15,163 nt of DNA from Hydnum rufescens UP504 (taxonomy: Eukaryota > Basidiomycota > Agaricomycetes > Cantharellales > Hydnaceae), in assembly GCA_014904985.1 (NCBI GenBank), contig MU129213.1:3843-19005 (forward strand). The letters run 5' to 3'. Made by a program: the position numbers and the translations under genes. Position 1 is the first letter of the stretch, and each line of letters begins with the position of its first letter. Under the pieces are notes generated by a model. It was given only the letters and a program-made list of their open reading frames with translations. It ran no database searches and was not told the origin of the DNA. This document shows positions 1-6,876 of the stretch, in pieces.

Positions 1-6
1 CGGAAA

Positions 7-45
7 GATAATTGAAAATTCCCAAAAGGGGAATTTTCAATTATC
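7..45. repeat. Perfect hairpin, 17-bp arms, 5-nt loop
   Basis: Bases 7-23 (GATAATTGAAAATTCCC) are the exact reverse complement of 29-45, around the loop AAAAG. It is AT-rich and stands alone in this window, although its AATTCCC/GGGAATT core is shared with the palindrome at 2969-3002. It may be the terminal or subterminal hairpin of an element that starts left of the window. No gene is attached to it. Confidence 0.9.
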
Positions 46-352
46 TTGTTCAAAATCACCCGGGACTTCTCTAGTGAGCTTAAAATATAACTAAGAGTCT
101 ACTTCTGTGCATTTTATGGGCCTAAACAGGCTTATACACCCCCTCACCTGGGCCAGCATTGAGTTGCGGCACCAAATTTCTGGTTTTGCTTCCGGATGTT
201 CCCAAAATGGGCCAGCACGTGAATTCTGGTTAGCCTGGGTAATAGACCAACTGCTGGAAGTAAATAGGTATTTCTAAACTGCAGAAACACTTTCAGAAAC
301 ACCTTGCAGAAACAGTCTTCAGAAACGTTTCTTGTGCAGCTGAAGGGGCCCT
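46..352. other. No gene; short CAGAAAC repeat
   Basis: No coding signal is visible. Four copies of the heptamer CAGAAAC lie at 282-288, 294-300, 307-313 and 320-326, with 5-6 bases between them, a small irregular tandem repeat. The rest looks like unique AT-rich DNA. Confidence 0.6.
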
Positions 353-471
353 AATGCATGGATCGGGCTGAAATTTTGATATGATTTGCATCCTAATAGT
401 CTCTAATCATGTGCCAAATTTCAGACACATCCGCCAAGCGCTTATTTTACAGCAACTTCCGGTGGTCCTGG
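353..471. repeat. Direct repeat copy 1 (partner 643-761)
   Basis: This stretch, beginning AATGCATGGATCGGGCTGAA, recurs 290 bases downstream with scattered substitutions and essentially no length change. Both copies end in a CAACTTCCGGTGG or CAATTTCCAGTGG sequence. The divergence suggests an old segmental duplication. I see no open frame kept between the copies. Confidence 0.85.
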
Positions 472-642
472 TCCTCCCTGCCCAGTTCCCCCTCTTTAGG
501 TTCATGTATTGGCTGATTTTTGGCACATAGTTGCTTCATAGTGACCTCATACTATGTGTAAATTTTCAAGTCCTAGCTATTTTATAGGGGGAGGAAATCA
601 ATTTTTAATGTCTAACCTTGTTTGGCCCATATCTCCATAAGT

Positions 643-761
643 AATGCATGGATTGGGCTGAAATTTTGATATGATTTGCGTCCCAATAGTCTCTAATTAT
701 GTGCCAAATGTCAGACTCATCTGCCCAGCACTTATTTTGCGGCAATTTCCAGTGGTTCCAG
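643..761. repeat. Direct repeat copy 2 (partner 353-471)
   Basis: Second copy of the 119-bp duplication, same orientation, offset 290 bases. The intervening 472-642 is unassigned. The short minus-strand reading frame over 732-932 runs through this repeat and low-complexity CCATCCATCC sequence and is not a credible gene. Confidence 0.85.
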
Positions 762-1150
762 TGCTGTTTTTACTGTTCTCATTGTTTCAGGCACTAACCA
801 GTGGCCTGGGCCTGGTTTTTTCACTGTATCAGGGTCCCTAGGGGTCCATCCATCCATCCCAGGCACCACCCCCTGGTCCTGGGCCCCCATTGGGCAAAAT
901 TTTTCTGGATGTAGTTCATCTAATTTCCGCATTTAGGCTTTTTTTTCAATAGGAATCAGTGTATTATGTAACTGGATACCATTTGGGAATCATTATATAA
1001 TATTTTTAGTGACCCCAAACCCAGTATGGAAATTATCCTAAATAGGAAATGATTGGATGCAAATCCATTAAGAACCCAACTGAGCCATTGGCTGATATTA
1101 AAATGCCTGGGGTTACCACAGCTGATGCAACAGCCAACCTGATGCATCAA
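762..1150. other. No gene; unassigned DNA
   Basis: Contains a CCATCCATCC microsatellite near 847 and AT-rich unique sequence. The 3' flank of the E1 repeat begins at its right edge. I see nothing else supportable. Confidence 0.5.
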
Positions 1151-1154
1151 AAAT

Positions 1155-1640
1155 GTGGTAACAGTAACTTACTGTAATCTTTGCAAAGCTCTCATGGTAA
1201 CTTACTGTTTCCAATGCAAAAAGGCTACATCATCAGGTGTGCCACACACCCACCATGGCGGGTGTGTGGCTCATTTGGTGTGGTTGTGTCCTTGTTTGGT
1301 GGGGTGCCATATATCACATTGCCGTGTGTCGCATCCTCATTTGGCATGTTGTCATATGTTGCATTGCTGTGTGTCATGCCCTTGTTTGATGCATTGCTGT
1401 GTGTTGTGCTGCTGTTTGGTGTGTTTCTGCATGTCGTGTTGCGGTTTGGGCCCTTTTCGTTTCATGGGTTTTTGTGGGCCTTGGAGCAGGCCTCAATCTA
1501 GTATAATAAATGATGCATTAGTAAAAAAATTCAAAGCAGCGCAAAAAGAGCAGCTTTCACTGCTCTTTTTGCACTGTTGTATCTATTGATAAAAACACTC
1601 ACCTTGTGACCACACACCCACAGCAGTGGGCTTGTGGTTG
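1155..1640 (-). repeat. Composite hairpin/intron-like repeat E1 (fragment)
   Basis: Read on the minus strand, this has the same order as the larger arrays. An exon-end palindrome (1609-1639) is followed by CACAAG and donor GTGAGT (ends at 1602), an intron-like block with hairpin stems 1560-1572 and 1541-1553, acceptor TATACTAG (1498), a long exon-like block (1271-1497), and a second exon-end palindrome, a 30-bp inverted repeat at 1241-1270. The exon-like block holds about 30-bp subrepeats (plus-strand 1317-1346, 1361-1390, 1391-1420) and the word CCAAATGA (minus, 1271-1278 and 1337-1344). Beyond 1241 the next donor is missing; only a partial second hairpin arm (AGCCTTTTTGCATTGG on the minus strand) remains, so the following unit has collapsed. 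The Cys-rich plus-strand reading frame over this block is an artefact of TGT/TGC-rich repeats. Confidence 0.8.
1498..1602 (-). other. Intron-like block of E1
   Basis: On the minus strand it begins GTGAGT after CACAAG, carries stem GCAAAAAGAGCAG with loop TGAAAG and the matching arm CTGCTCTTTTTGC, then TTTACTAAT as branch-like site, and ends TTATTATACTAG. It is 105 nt, close to the other blocks. Splicing is inferred from sequence only. Confidence 0.7.
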
Positions 1641-1667
1641 CCTGTTGTGGTAACTATGGTTGCCACG

Positions 1668-1763
1668 GTCAGGTTTTGGTCAGGTTTTGCCCAATTTGGG
1701 CAAAACCTAAACCTGACCAGGTTCCAAAATCACCCATGAGGGCAAAACCTGAACCTGACCTGA
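1668..1763. repeat. CAGGTT-type palindromic array, block 1
   Basis: Repeated CAGGTTTTG/CAAAACCTG words in both orientations. The core AGGTTTTGCCCAA (1682-1694) pairs with TTGGGCAAAACCT (1696-1708), a near-perfect 27-bp palindrome. A 24-bp stretch at 1740-1763 recurs exactly in the second block at 2147-2170. Reading frames across it (Lys/Pro/Glu-rich) are low-complexity artefacts. Confidence 0.85.
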
Positions 1764-2096
1764 GGTATGAGGGAAGCCAACATTTTCAGGGGGTACTACA
1801 GAATATCTACACCCTCTCCTCAAGTCTCTGCCTCTGCCACTCCTTTTACATCCTGCTTTAGATCCACATCTCCTTCCTAGCCCCCTTTCACTTCAATTTA
1901 CTGCTCACACATCTTCTGGGGATGGTATTTAGTCACTACATTCTGTCATGTGACTTGTGACCTGTACCAATTACCTCATTTGATGGCCAAGTCATGTGAC
2001 TTCTGACTCCAGAACTATAGTCACATGTGTAAATTGGCAGATTTGGTGCCAGAATAGTGGTCAATTTACATGGAATGGAACCTACACCCTACCTTT
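1764..2096. other. Spacer between CAGGTT arrays; no gene
   Basis: Unique sequence with a short repeated word GTCATGTGACTT (near 1944 and 1990) but no coding or RNA signal. Being bounded on both sides by related arrays, it could be the inside of a small non-autonomous element, but I see no target duplication or transposase feature. Confidence 0.45.
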
Positions 2097-2256
2097 CAGG
2101 TTCAGGTTTAAACCTGGTTTGAGACTGGTTTTTGGATTCAGGGCAAGGGCAAAACCTGAACCTGACCTGAAGAAAATGAAATGAAACCTGACCCCAATGG
2201 AACCTGACCTGGGTCAGGTTCAGGTTTAAACTCAGGTTCCACAGGTTTAAACCTGA
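2097..2256. repeat. CAGGTT-type palindromic array, block 2
   Basis: CAGGTT, AACCTG and the 8-bp palindrome GTTTAAAC recur many times (for example CAGGTTTAAACCTG near 2103 and again near 2243). Contains at 2147-2170 the 24-bp sequence shared with block 1. The words alternate orientation, so a transcript could fold into several stems. The plus and minus reading frames here are by-products of the repeat. Confidence 0.85.
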
Positions 2257-2319
2257 ACTGCAGCATCCATAGTGGTAATGGAGATGCGGATGAAGATGCA
2301 AACTCAATGCCAGCAATTG

Positions 2320-2485
2320 CCGGTATAGAAGAAGGATTGGGAGCTCCGATGACTGTCAAATCAAACTCTGGTTCAGCCAGTGTGTAGATGGGAGACTGTA
2401 TTTCTGTTTTTATTCAATGGGCTGGTTCGCTCTGATGGTTGATCACTCTCTAACAAGTTAGATATGGTATTCAGTGGAGGATAAG
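2320..2485 (+). repeat. 166-bp direct repeat copy 1 (partner 14833-14997)
   Basis: From CCGGTATAGAAGAAGG to GGATAAG this segment matches 14833-14997 in the same orientation with roughly a dozen or more substitutions. Copy 2 reads open in one plus frame (first codons GIEEGLGAPMTVKS, stop near 14994); copy 1 shares this start but has a TAG where copy 2 has TGG (GTGTAGATG versus GTGTGGATG). Sequences on either side differ. It may be a decayed gene end or a dispersed repeat. Function unknown. Confidence 0.85.
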
Positions 2486-2950
2486 ATTGTGGTATGGACT
2501 AGCTATAGTCAATGATATATCGTGGGATGCTTGTGAAAGGCTTATACGTGTTGTATTGAACTGTTTACTGCTATTTGTGGGTACCTATTTTGTGTCCTCC
2601 TGGTCAAAATGCGGATTCTAAAGAGGACTCTAGACTAGTTTAAGCTTGATTTAGTATGTCAATGTGTGTCTTCTTCTTCTGACTTAACTTTGTTTTACTC
2701 ACCTTTCCTTGGATGTCCAGCAACTCTAACCTTAGGTCCTGCAACTATCCTTGGCTCAGTATTTCGCGTAGAGGGCTTCCAGTGACTTAGTCTTAACAAC
2801 CTTGTATATGACTTAGCTTCAGATGGCTTTAGATCAGTACTCTCTTAAGATGCAAGCAGATTTGTAGACAGTAGTATATTCCAGTAGTGAGAAGATGATG
2901 GGGGGATACAGGAAAATCTACCAGCTTTTATTACCTTTCTATCTCCTTCT
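2486..2950. other. No gene; unassigned DNA
   Basis: About 460 bases without a credible open frame, RNA gene or clear repeat. It separates the direct repeat from the T tract and palindrome that precede E2. Confidence 0.5.
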
Positions 2951-3002
2951 TTCTTTTTTTTTTTTTTTCACCCTCAATTCCCTAATTAGGGAATTGAGGG
3001 TG
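2951..3002. repeat. T tract plus perfect 34-bp palindrome
   Basis: A run of T (about 18 at 2952-2968) abuts a perfect palindrome, 2969-3002, whose arm is CACCCTCAATTCCCTAA. It is followed by CGAAAAATTGAAAAATGG, which could pair with the T tract and lengthen the stem. It sits about 60-100 bases ahead of the first detectable E2 sequence, so it could mark the edge of E2 or be a separate insertion. Confidence 0.85.
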
Positions 3003-3059
3003 CGAAAAATTGAAAAATGGACGGATCATCCAATATAATCAGTCGCCCATGTAGGGTGC

Positions 3060-3351
3060 ATATATACCATTAATATATTTAAATTTGGGCTAATTCTGAC
3101 CTATAGAAGTGGCCCAACCCACCCTGCAATCAGGCATGTCGTGTCCCAGCAAGCTCTGACTTATTATCATCTTCTTCTTCACATTTTTGGACAAATATTT
3201 ATTATATAGCATGTATTCCATGTCTAGATACTTGCTACTAATATGTATTATGTTTGTAGCACCAGCACTTGGGTGCTTTTTGAGTACTGGCAATTGCCGG
3301 CATTGAATTGCGCAACTACTCACACCAGTAATGGCCCTGAAAGGCAAACAC
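3060..3351 (+). repeat. Leader region of composite repeat E2
   Basis: Matches, patchily and in the same order, the sequence ahead of the first unit of the right palindrome arm (about 8300-8595). Shared landmarks: AATTCTGA followed by GTGGCCCAA (3091 onward against 8320 onward), AAATATTTAT (3193 against 8420), and GCACTTGGGTGC (3265-3276 against 8489-8500) followed by a GGCA(A/G)TTGCC motif. Being common to copies in different surroundings, it is probably the true 5' part of the repeat element. It has no open frame. Confidence 0.6.
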
Positions 3352-3390
3352 ATGACCACACACCCACTGCTGCAGGTGTGTGGTCATAAG

Positions 3391-3486
3391 GTGAGTTTTG
3401 TCTCAGTAGGTACAAAAAGAGTAGTGCAAGCTACTCTTTTTGTGCCACTTCGAATTCTTTTACTGACATAGCTTTTATTATTTTAG
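3391..3486 (+). other. E2 intron-like block 1
   Basis: Donor CATAAG|GTGAGT, stem ACAAAAAGAGTAG (3412-3424) with exact partner CTACTCTTTTTGT (3431-3443), branch-like TTACTGAC (3461-3467), acceptor TTATTTTAG. 96 nt. The stem differs from most others at two positions, both compensated in the partner arm. Confidence 0.7.
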
Positions 3487-3627
3487 ATTATGGTGGCCCA
3501 AGATGAAAACCTGCCGCACAACAAGGGCCTGAATGGCAAGAGCCAAACCAAAACAAACAACGGGCCACCCAATGGGTAGCCCCAGGAACCACACACCCGC
3601 TGCAGCGGGTGTGTGGTACTCTTTAAG

Positions 3628-3732
3628 GTGAGTTCCCCCCCACCAATATATACTGTGGTGCAAAAAGAGCAGTGAAAGCTGCTCTTTTTGCATTGGATTG
3701 GATTGTTTTACTAATACCTTTTATTATTCTAG
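3628..3732 (+). other. E2 intron-like block 2
   Basis: Donor TTTAAG|GTGAGT directly after a perfect 30-bp exon-end palindrome. Stem TGCAAAAAGAGCAG (3659-3672), loop TGAAAG, exact partner (3679-3692), branch-like TTTACTAAT, acceptor TTATTATTCTAG. 105 nt, the most typical block of the array. Confidence 0.72.
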
Positions 3733-3867
3733 GTCTTTGCCTGGTCCCGGTTGCCAAATGATGAGACCCCACCAGCCAGGGCCCCCACGGCAACATGCCA
3801 AATGAAGGCACGAGAAGTGGCGATGCGAACCACACACCTGCACAGTGCATGTGTGGTTCTATACAAG

Positions 3868-3976
3868 GTAAGTACACTTATACACCCCCAACAGTGCAAA
3901 AAGAGCAGCAAGTGCTGCTCTTTTTGCACTGGTTTTAATTTTTAACTAACAATCTATTATTCTAAACTATCGCCAG
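3868..3976 (+). other. E2 intron-like block 3, usual acceptor mutated
   Basis: Donor TACAAG|GTAAGT. Stem AGTGCAAAAAGAGCAGC (3893-3909) has an exact 17-bp partner (3914-3930) around AAGT. Branch-like TTAACTAAC. The usual end TTATTCTAG here reads TTATTCTAA (3964-3965), so the first possible acceptor is CGCCAG ending at 3976. A run of 12 C follows in the exon-like block (3999-4010). Confidence 0.6.
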
Positions 3977-4130
3977 ACATGAAAGCCCACAGAGCAAGCC
4001 CCCCCCCCCCAAACAATACCCTGTCCCCACAGTGAGGCCCACATGCAGACGATGATGTGCCAAGCAGATGATGATGAGCCAAACAAAGACATGAAGCACA
4101 CCCACTACTGTGGGTGTGGTTCTATACGAG

Positions 4131-4238
4131 GTAAGCACTGTGGTGCACCCCCAACAGCGCAAAAAGGGCTGTGCTCGCTGCCCTTTTTGCGCTGATTTTA
4201 ATTTTTTAATTTTTTACTAACATCACTTATTATTCTAG
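4131..4238 (+). other. E2 intron-like block 4
   Basis: Donor TACGAG|GTAAGC. Stem CAGCGCAAAAAGGG (4155-4168) pairs with CCCTTTTTGCGCTG (4181-4194); the GAG to GGG change is matched by CTC to CCC. Branch-like TTTACTAAC, acceptor TTATTATTCTAG. 108 nt. Confidence 0.7.
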
Positions 4239-4483
4239 GTTCTCACCTGATCACAAACAGCAAAATGAAGACCTGCCAAATGAACCCCCTGTGGAAATGA
4301 GAATGCCCTCACCAAATGAAAATCACAAATGTGACCCGCCAAAATGAGTGCCGAACGAAACCCACTGACGATGACAGGCCAAGGAACACCCACCAGGCAA
4401 ACTGCAGGAATGGGAATGCCACAAGACAACAGAACCCCCAGATGAACCACACACCTGCCAAAGTGGGTGTGTGGTAATTTTAA

Positions 4484-4610
4484 GTTAAGTATTTCTTATG
4501 TATAAATACAATCGCACCAAAGGAGCAGCGTATGCTGCTCCTTTGGTGAAGCTCTTTCTCTTTTTTTTTTCTTTTCGCTAACATATTATTTATTTATTAT
4601 CCAGTTCCAG
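4484..4610 (+). other. E2 intron-like block 5, weak donor
   Basis: Where other units read AAG|GTAAGT this reads TTTTAAGTTAAGT, so the donor is degenerate. Stem CACCAAAGGAGCAGC (4515-4529) with exact partner (4534-4548) around GTAT, several positions co-changed. Branch-like CGCTAAC, then CCAGTTCCAG; the acceptor at 4610 aligns best, because the next block starts GTTCTGA as block 4's exon starts GTTCTCA. Confidence 0.55.
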
Positions 4611-4750
4611 GTTCTGATATAAACCCACAACCCCTGCCAAAAAAGACCCGCGAACAGCAACCACGATGCAACTCACCACACCCAACCAGCGAACCAAGGG
4701 AAAACAGGCCAGACCACACACCCACTGCAGTGGGTGTGTGGTCATCCAAG

Positions 4751-4853
4751 GTGAGTTTCATTCCCCATAGATACAGCAGTGCAAAAAGAGCAGCAAAAGC
4801 TGCTCTTTTTGTGTCACTTTAACTGTTTACTGATCTAAAATTTTTTATACTAG
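4751..4853 (+). other. E2 intron-like block 6
   Basis: Donor TCCAAG|GTGAGT after a perfect 32-bp exon-end palindrome. Stem GCAAAAAGAGCAGC (4781-4794), loop AAAA, partner 4799-4812 with one G-T pair. Branch-like TTTACTGAT, acceptor TTATACTAG. 103 nt. Confidence 0.7.
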
Positions 4854-4988
4854 ATCTTGCTTCCCCCCTGAACAAGTACGTGCCCAAAAACCCCCAACCT
4901 ACCTGAGCACTGTACAGAAACCTGACAGTCGAAGGTGCATGACCCCAGGCGATAACGAGTACCACACCTGCTTTGGTGGGTGTGTGGG

Positions 4989-5091
4989 AAAAAAAAAACT
5001 TTCTACATGTACAGTGATGCAAAAGGAGCAGCACAAGCTGCTCCTTTTGCGTCATTTCAAACTTTTTTACTAACATAAGTTATTATTCTAG
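4989..5091 (+). other. E2 intron-like block 7, donor lost
   Basis: The exon-end hairpin runs straight into a run of A and no AAGGTRAGT is present; the left edge is set by alignment only. Stem TGATGCAAAAGGAGCAGC (5015-5032) pairs with 5037-5054 around ACAA, with one G-T pair. Branch-like TTTACTAAC and acceptor TTATTATTCTAG are intact. Confidence 0.5.
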
Positions 5092-5284
5092 GATGGAATT
5101 TGAAGATCCCAAAATGATGACACCCCAACGGACACCCGCGATCTGTCCAAATGACCCACCTAACAGTGAACCACCAAGGCACACCCCCCCAAAATGGTGG
5201 CTGGTGAGCTGGCTGAATCCTGGTCCAAGCCCCCAAGGCAGCAATGCCCAGTACCACACCCACTGAGGGGGGTGTGGTACAAAG

Positions 5285-5384
5285 GTGTGTCTTTTTTTTT
5301 GTTTTGGTGTAGCAAGTGGCACAGAAAGAGCAGCGTGAGCTGCCCTTTCCACACCAAGCTAAGCTTTTTTTTTTTTAATTCTAG
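5285..5384 (+). other. E2 intron-like block 8
   Basis: Donor ACAAAG|GTGTGT, weaker than most. The stem GAAAGAGCAGC (about 5324-5334) pairs imperfectly with GCTGCCCTTTC (about 5339-5349). Long T runs replace the usual branch region; acceptor TTTTAATTCTAG. The unit looks more decayed than those to its left, as expected at the edge of an array. Confidence 0.55.
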
Positions 5385-5520
5385 GTTATCATACAATAGA
5401 TACTGCCCACAACATCTCCCCCCCTTCGAAAACTGGCCGAACCCCCAATGAAGCAAGGGAAGGTACCACACACCTGCTTGGTGGGTGTGGTGCTACTAGA
5501 TATATATATATGTATTTAAA

Positions 5521-5632
5521 TTTCTATGGATGGTAACCACACCTGCCCAAGTGGCTGTGGTGTTTTTTTTTGTTTTTTTTTTTGATTTCTATGGACAGTA
5601 CCACACACCTGCTAGAGTGGGTGTGTGGTGCT
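5521..5632 (+). repeat. Two bare exon-end hairpins closing E2
   Basis: TTTCTATGGA plus a CCACAC(AC)CTG hairpin occurs twice about 66 bases apart (hairpins 5536-5561 and 5599-5630), with no intron-like block between. The copies are separated by a T-rich run. They look like truncated units formed by short-range duplication at the end of the array. Confidence 0.7.
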
Positions 5633-5639
5633 ACCATTT

Positions 5640-5975
5640 TTAAATAAATAAATAAATAAACAAGTAATGAACCACAGGACTGCTGAATGAAACCCCATTG
5701 ACCCCGGGTAGCCTATGCATAATATAGTGATAATAAATAAATAATTATAAATGGATCACATTATCCCCGATAAGCCCATATGGCCCACTGCAAGTCTGAG
5801 ATTCTCTAAGTCCCAGTTTCAGCCAATTTTTGGCCATTTCAGCCAATTCTGGGCCAGGAGGTGAAATCATAAAAATGGCCATTTCGGCTGAAATAGTGAT
5901 GGGACCTACTTAGGTACCATTATCTGCCCCGGAAGTGGTACCTAACTAGGTAGGCTTAGATGACTGACCAAGGTG
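5640..5975. other. Simple repeats and small inverted repeats; no gene
   Basis: An (AAAT)n run at about 5641-5660 and a second TAAATAAATAA near 5734 are followed by TTTCAGCCAATTTTTGGCCA and TTTCAGCCAATTCTGGG in tandem (about 5817-5856). A GGCCATTTCGGCTGAAAT copy in inverted orientation lies near 5876, and an inverted pair CTTAGGTACC / GGTACCTAACTAGG lies at about 5911-5951. No coding or RNA gene is seen. Confidence 0.6.
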
Positions 5976-6414
5976 CCAGGGAGGAGCTGGGGTTTTCTCG
6001 TTGGGAGTAGAAGTAAAGGCGGTATTATTCTAGGGCCCAAAGTTGTATGCTTTATGGGCTGAGAAGATGAGGGTGGTATGGGTGCCCAGTTGAAGCAAAG
6101 CAACTAGGTGCAGGCATCAGAAATTTAGGCCACCCACACATCAGCACTCATCCACATTAATCGCTTGCCAGGTCACCAAGCAATCATGTTCAATGTGGCT
6201 GGGCTGCAGCAGGGGAAAAATTCCTGACGACTCGACCCATGCATCAGGGCCCCGATAATTCGTTCCTCAGGCATGACAGAGGGACCACGTGGGTCACTTT
6301 GTCTCCTCAGAGGTAAGGGAAGGAGGGCAGGGGATCCTTGTAGGATGTTTGACTGCTGGGCAGATCGCATGCTCGTGTGCTTCCCTAGTCAGTGTACAGA
6401 TTCCAGTCCAAACC

Positions 6415-6519
6415 CTACAATAGTAGAGTACATTAGTAAAAATGTTCAAAGCGACCCCAAAGGAGCAGCATTATTATGCTGCTCCTTGGGTCACGTACAT
6501 ATAGAAAATAAATAAGTAC
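6415..6519 (-). other. E3 intron-like block (outermost)
   Basis: Minus strand: TATAAG|GTACTT, stem around GACCCAAGGAGCAGCA (6477-6492) pairing with 6453-6470 with a one-base bulge, branch-like TTACTAAT, acceptor CTACTATTGTAG. 105 nt, the same length as its counterpart 8837-8941 in the other arm. Confidence 0.65.
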
Positions 6520-6641
6520 CTTATAGCACCACACACCTGTGTCAGTGGGCATGTAGTACTCGTCCTGCACTGCCATGCTGCAGTTCCTACTCAGGGCCCG
6601 TCATCATTTGGCGGTTCATATTGAGAGTATTGGTTTAGATC

Positions 6642-6744
6642 CTAGAACAACACTATACATTAGTAAATGAATTCAGAGTGATGCAGAAGGAGCGGCTTGT
6701 GCTGCACCTTCTGCATCACTATGCTGATAGAAATCACAGCATAC
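6642..6744 (-). other. E3 intron-like block (middle), unit absent from right arm
   Basis: Minus strand: CAGAG|GTATGC, long stem AGTGATGCAGAAGG (707-720 of the 6 kb range, paired with 6677-6690), TTTACTAAT, acceptor GTTGTTCTAG. 103 nt. Its 3' half is found in the right arm fused to the hairpin of the neighbouring unit. Confidence 0.65.
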
Positions 6745-6876
6745 CTCTGATTACCATATGCCCATTGATGTGGGTGTGCAGCACCCATTTGCACCACGGT
6801 CACGTAGTTTTCAGGCACAGGGTTTTGGGGGCTTTGGCAGGTTTCCGGGGTTCTTCATAATCCTACTCATTTAGAC

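Larger units (their letters stand above)
3352..5632 (+). repeat. Composite tandem array E2: alternating exon-like and intron-like blocks
   Basis: Eight intron-like blocks separate nine exon-like blocks, followed by two bare hairpins. Exon-end palindromes are centred near 3370, 3603, 3843, 4108, 4461, 4728, 4973, 5266, 5477, 5549 and 5615; several are perfect (3588-3617 over 30 bp, 4712-4743 over 32 bp). Intron hairpins start at 3412, 3659, 3893, 4155, 4515, 4781, 5015 and about 5318. Spacing between successive intron hairpins is 247, 234, 262, 360, 266, 234 and about 303 bases. Exon-like blocks share the word CCAAATGA (3754, 3798, 4276, 4312, 5147) and are C/A-rich. Their lengths (141, 135, about 154-166, about 245, 140, about 135, 193) are not all multiples of three and stops occur in all frames, so no common protein is encoded. 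It could be a structured, possibly spliced, non-coding transcript or a self-expanding repeat. I recognise no named family. Confidence 0.85.

Noticed and set aside
1155..1589. Cys-rich 144-codon open frame
   Set aside because: It crosses the intron-like and exon-like blocks of E1 antisense; the cysteines come from TGT/TGC in tandem repeats, and no counterpart is open in other copies.
1668..2256. Telomere-like repeats
   Set aside because: CAGGTT words alternate orientation and are irregular; there is no TTAGGG-type array.
3412..3930. MicroRNA-like precursors
   Set aside because: Stems are only 13-18 bp with 4-6-nt loops, too short for Dicer-type precursors.
3412..5054. Hairpins followed by T runs as rho-independent terminators
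   Set aside because: The T residues are inside the stem, the setting is eukaryotic, and splice-like signals surround every hairpin.
3478..5471. Many 65-105-codon frames on both strands of the array
   Set aside because: Each spans a palindrome plus hairpin and changes frame from unit to unit; exon-like lengths are not uniformly multiples of three and stops interrupt the sense frames.
3352..5632. CRISPR array
   Set aside because: Unit lengths vary by over 100 bases, there are two alternating palindromes, and the supposed spacers are homologous to each other.
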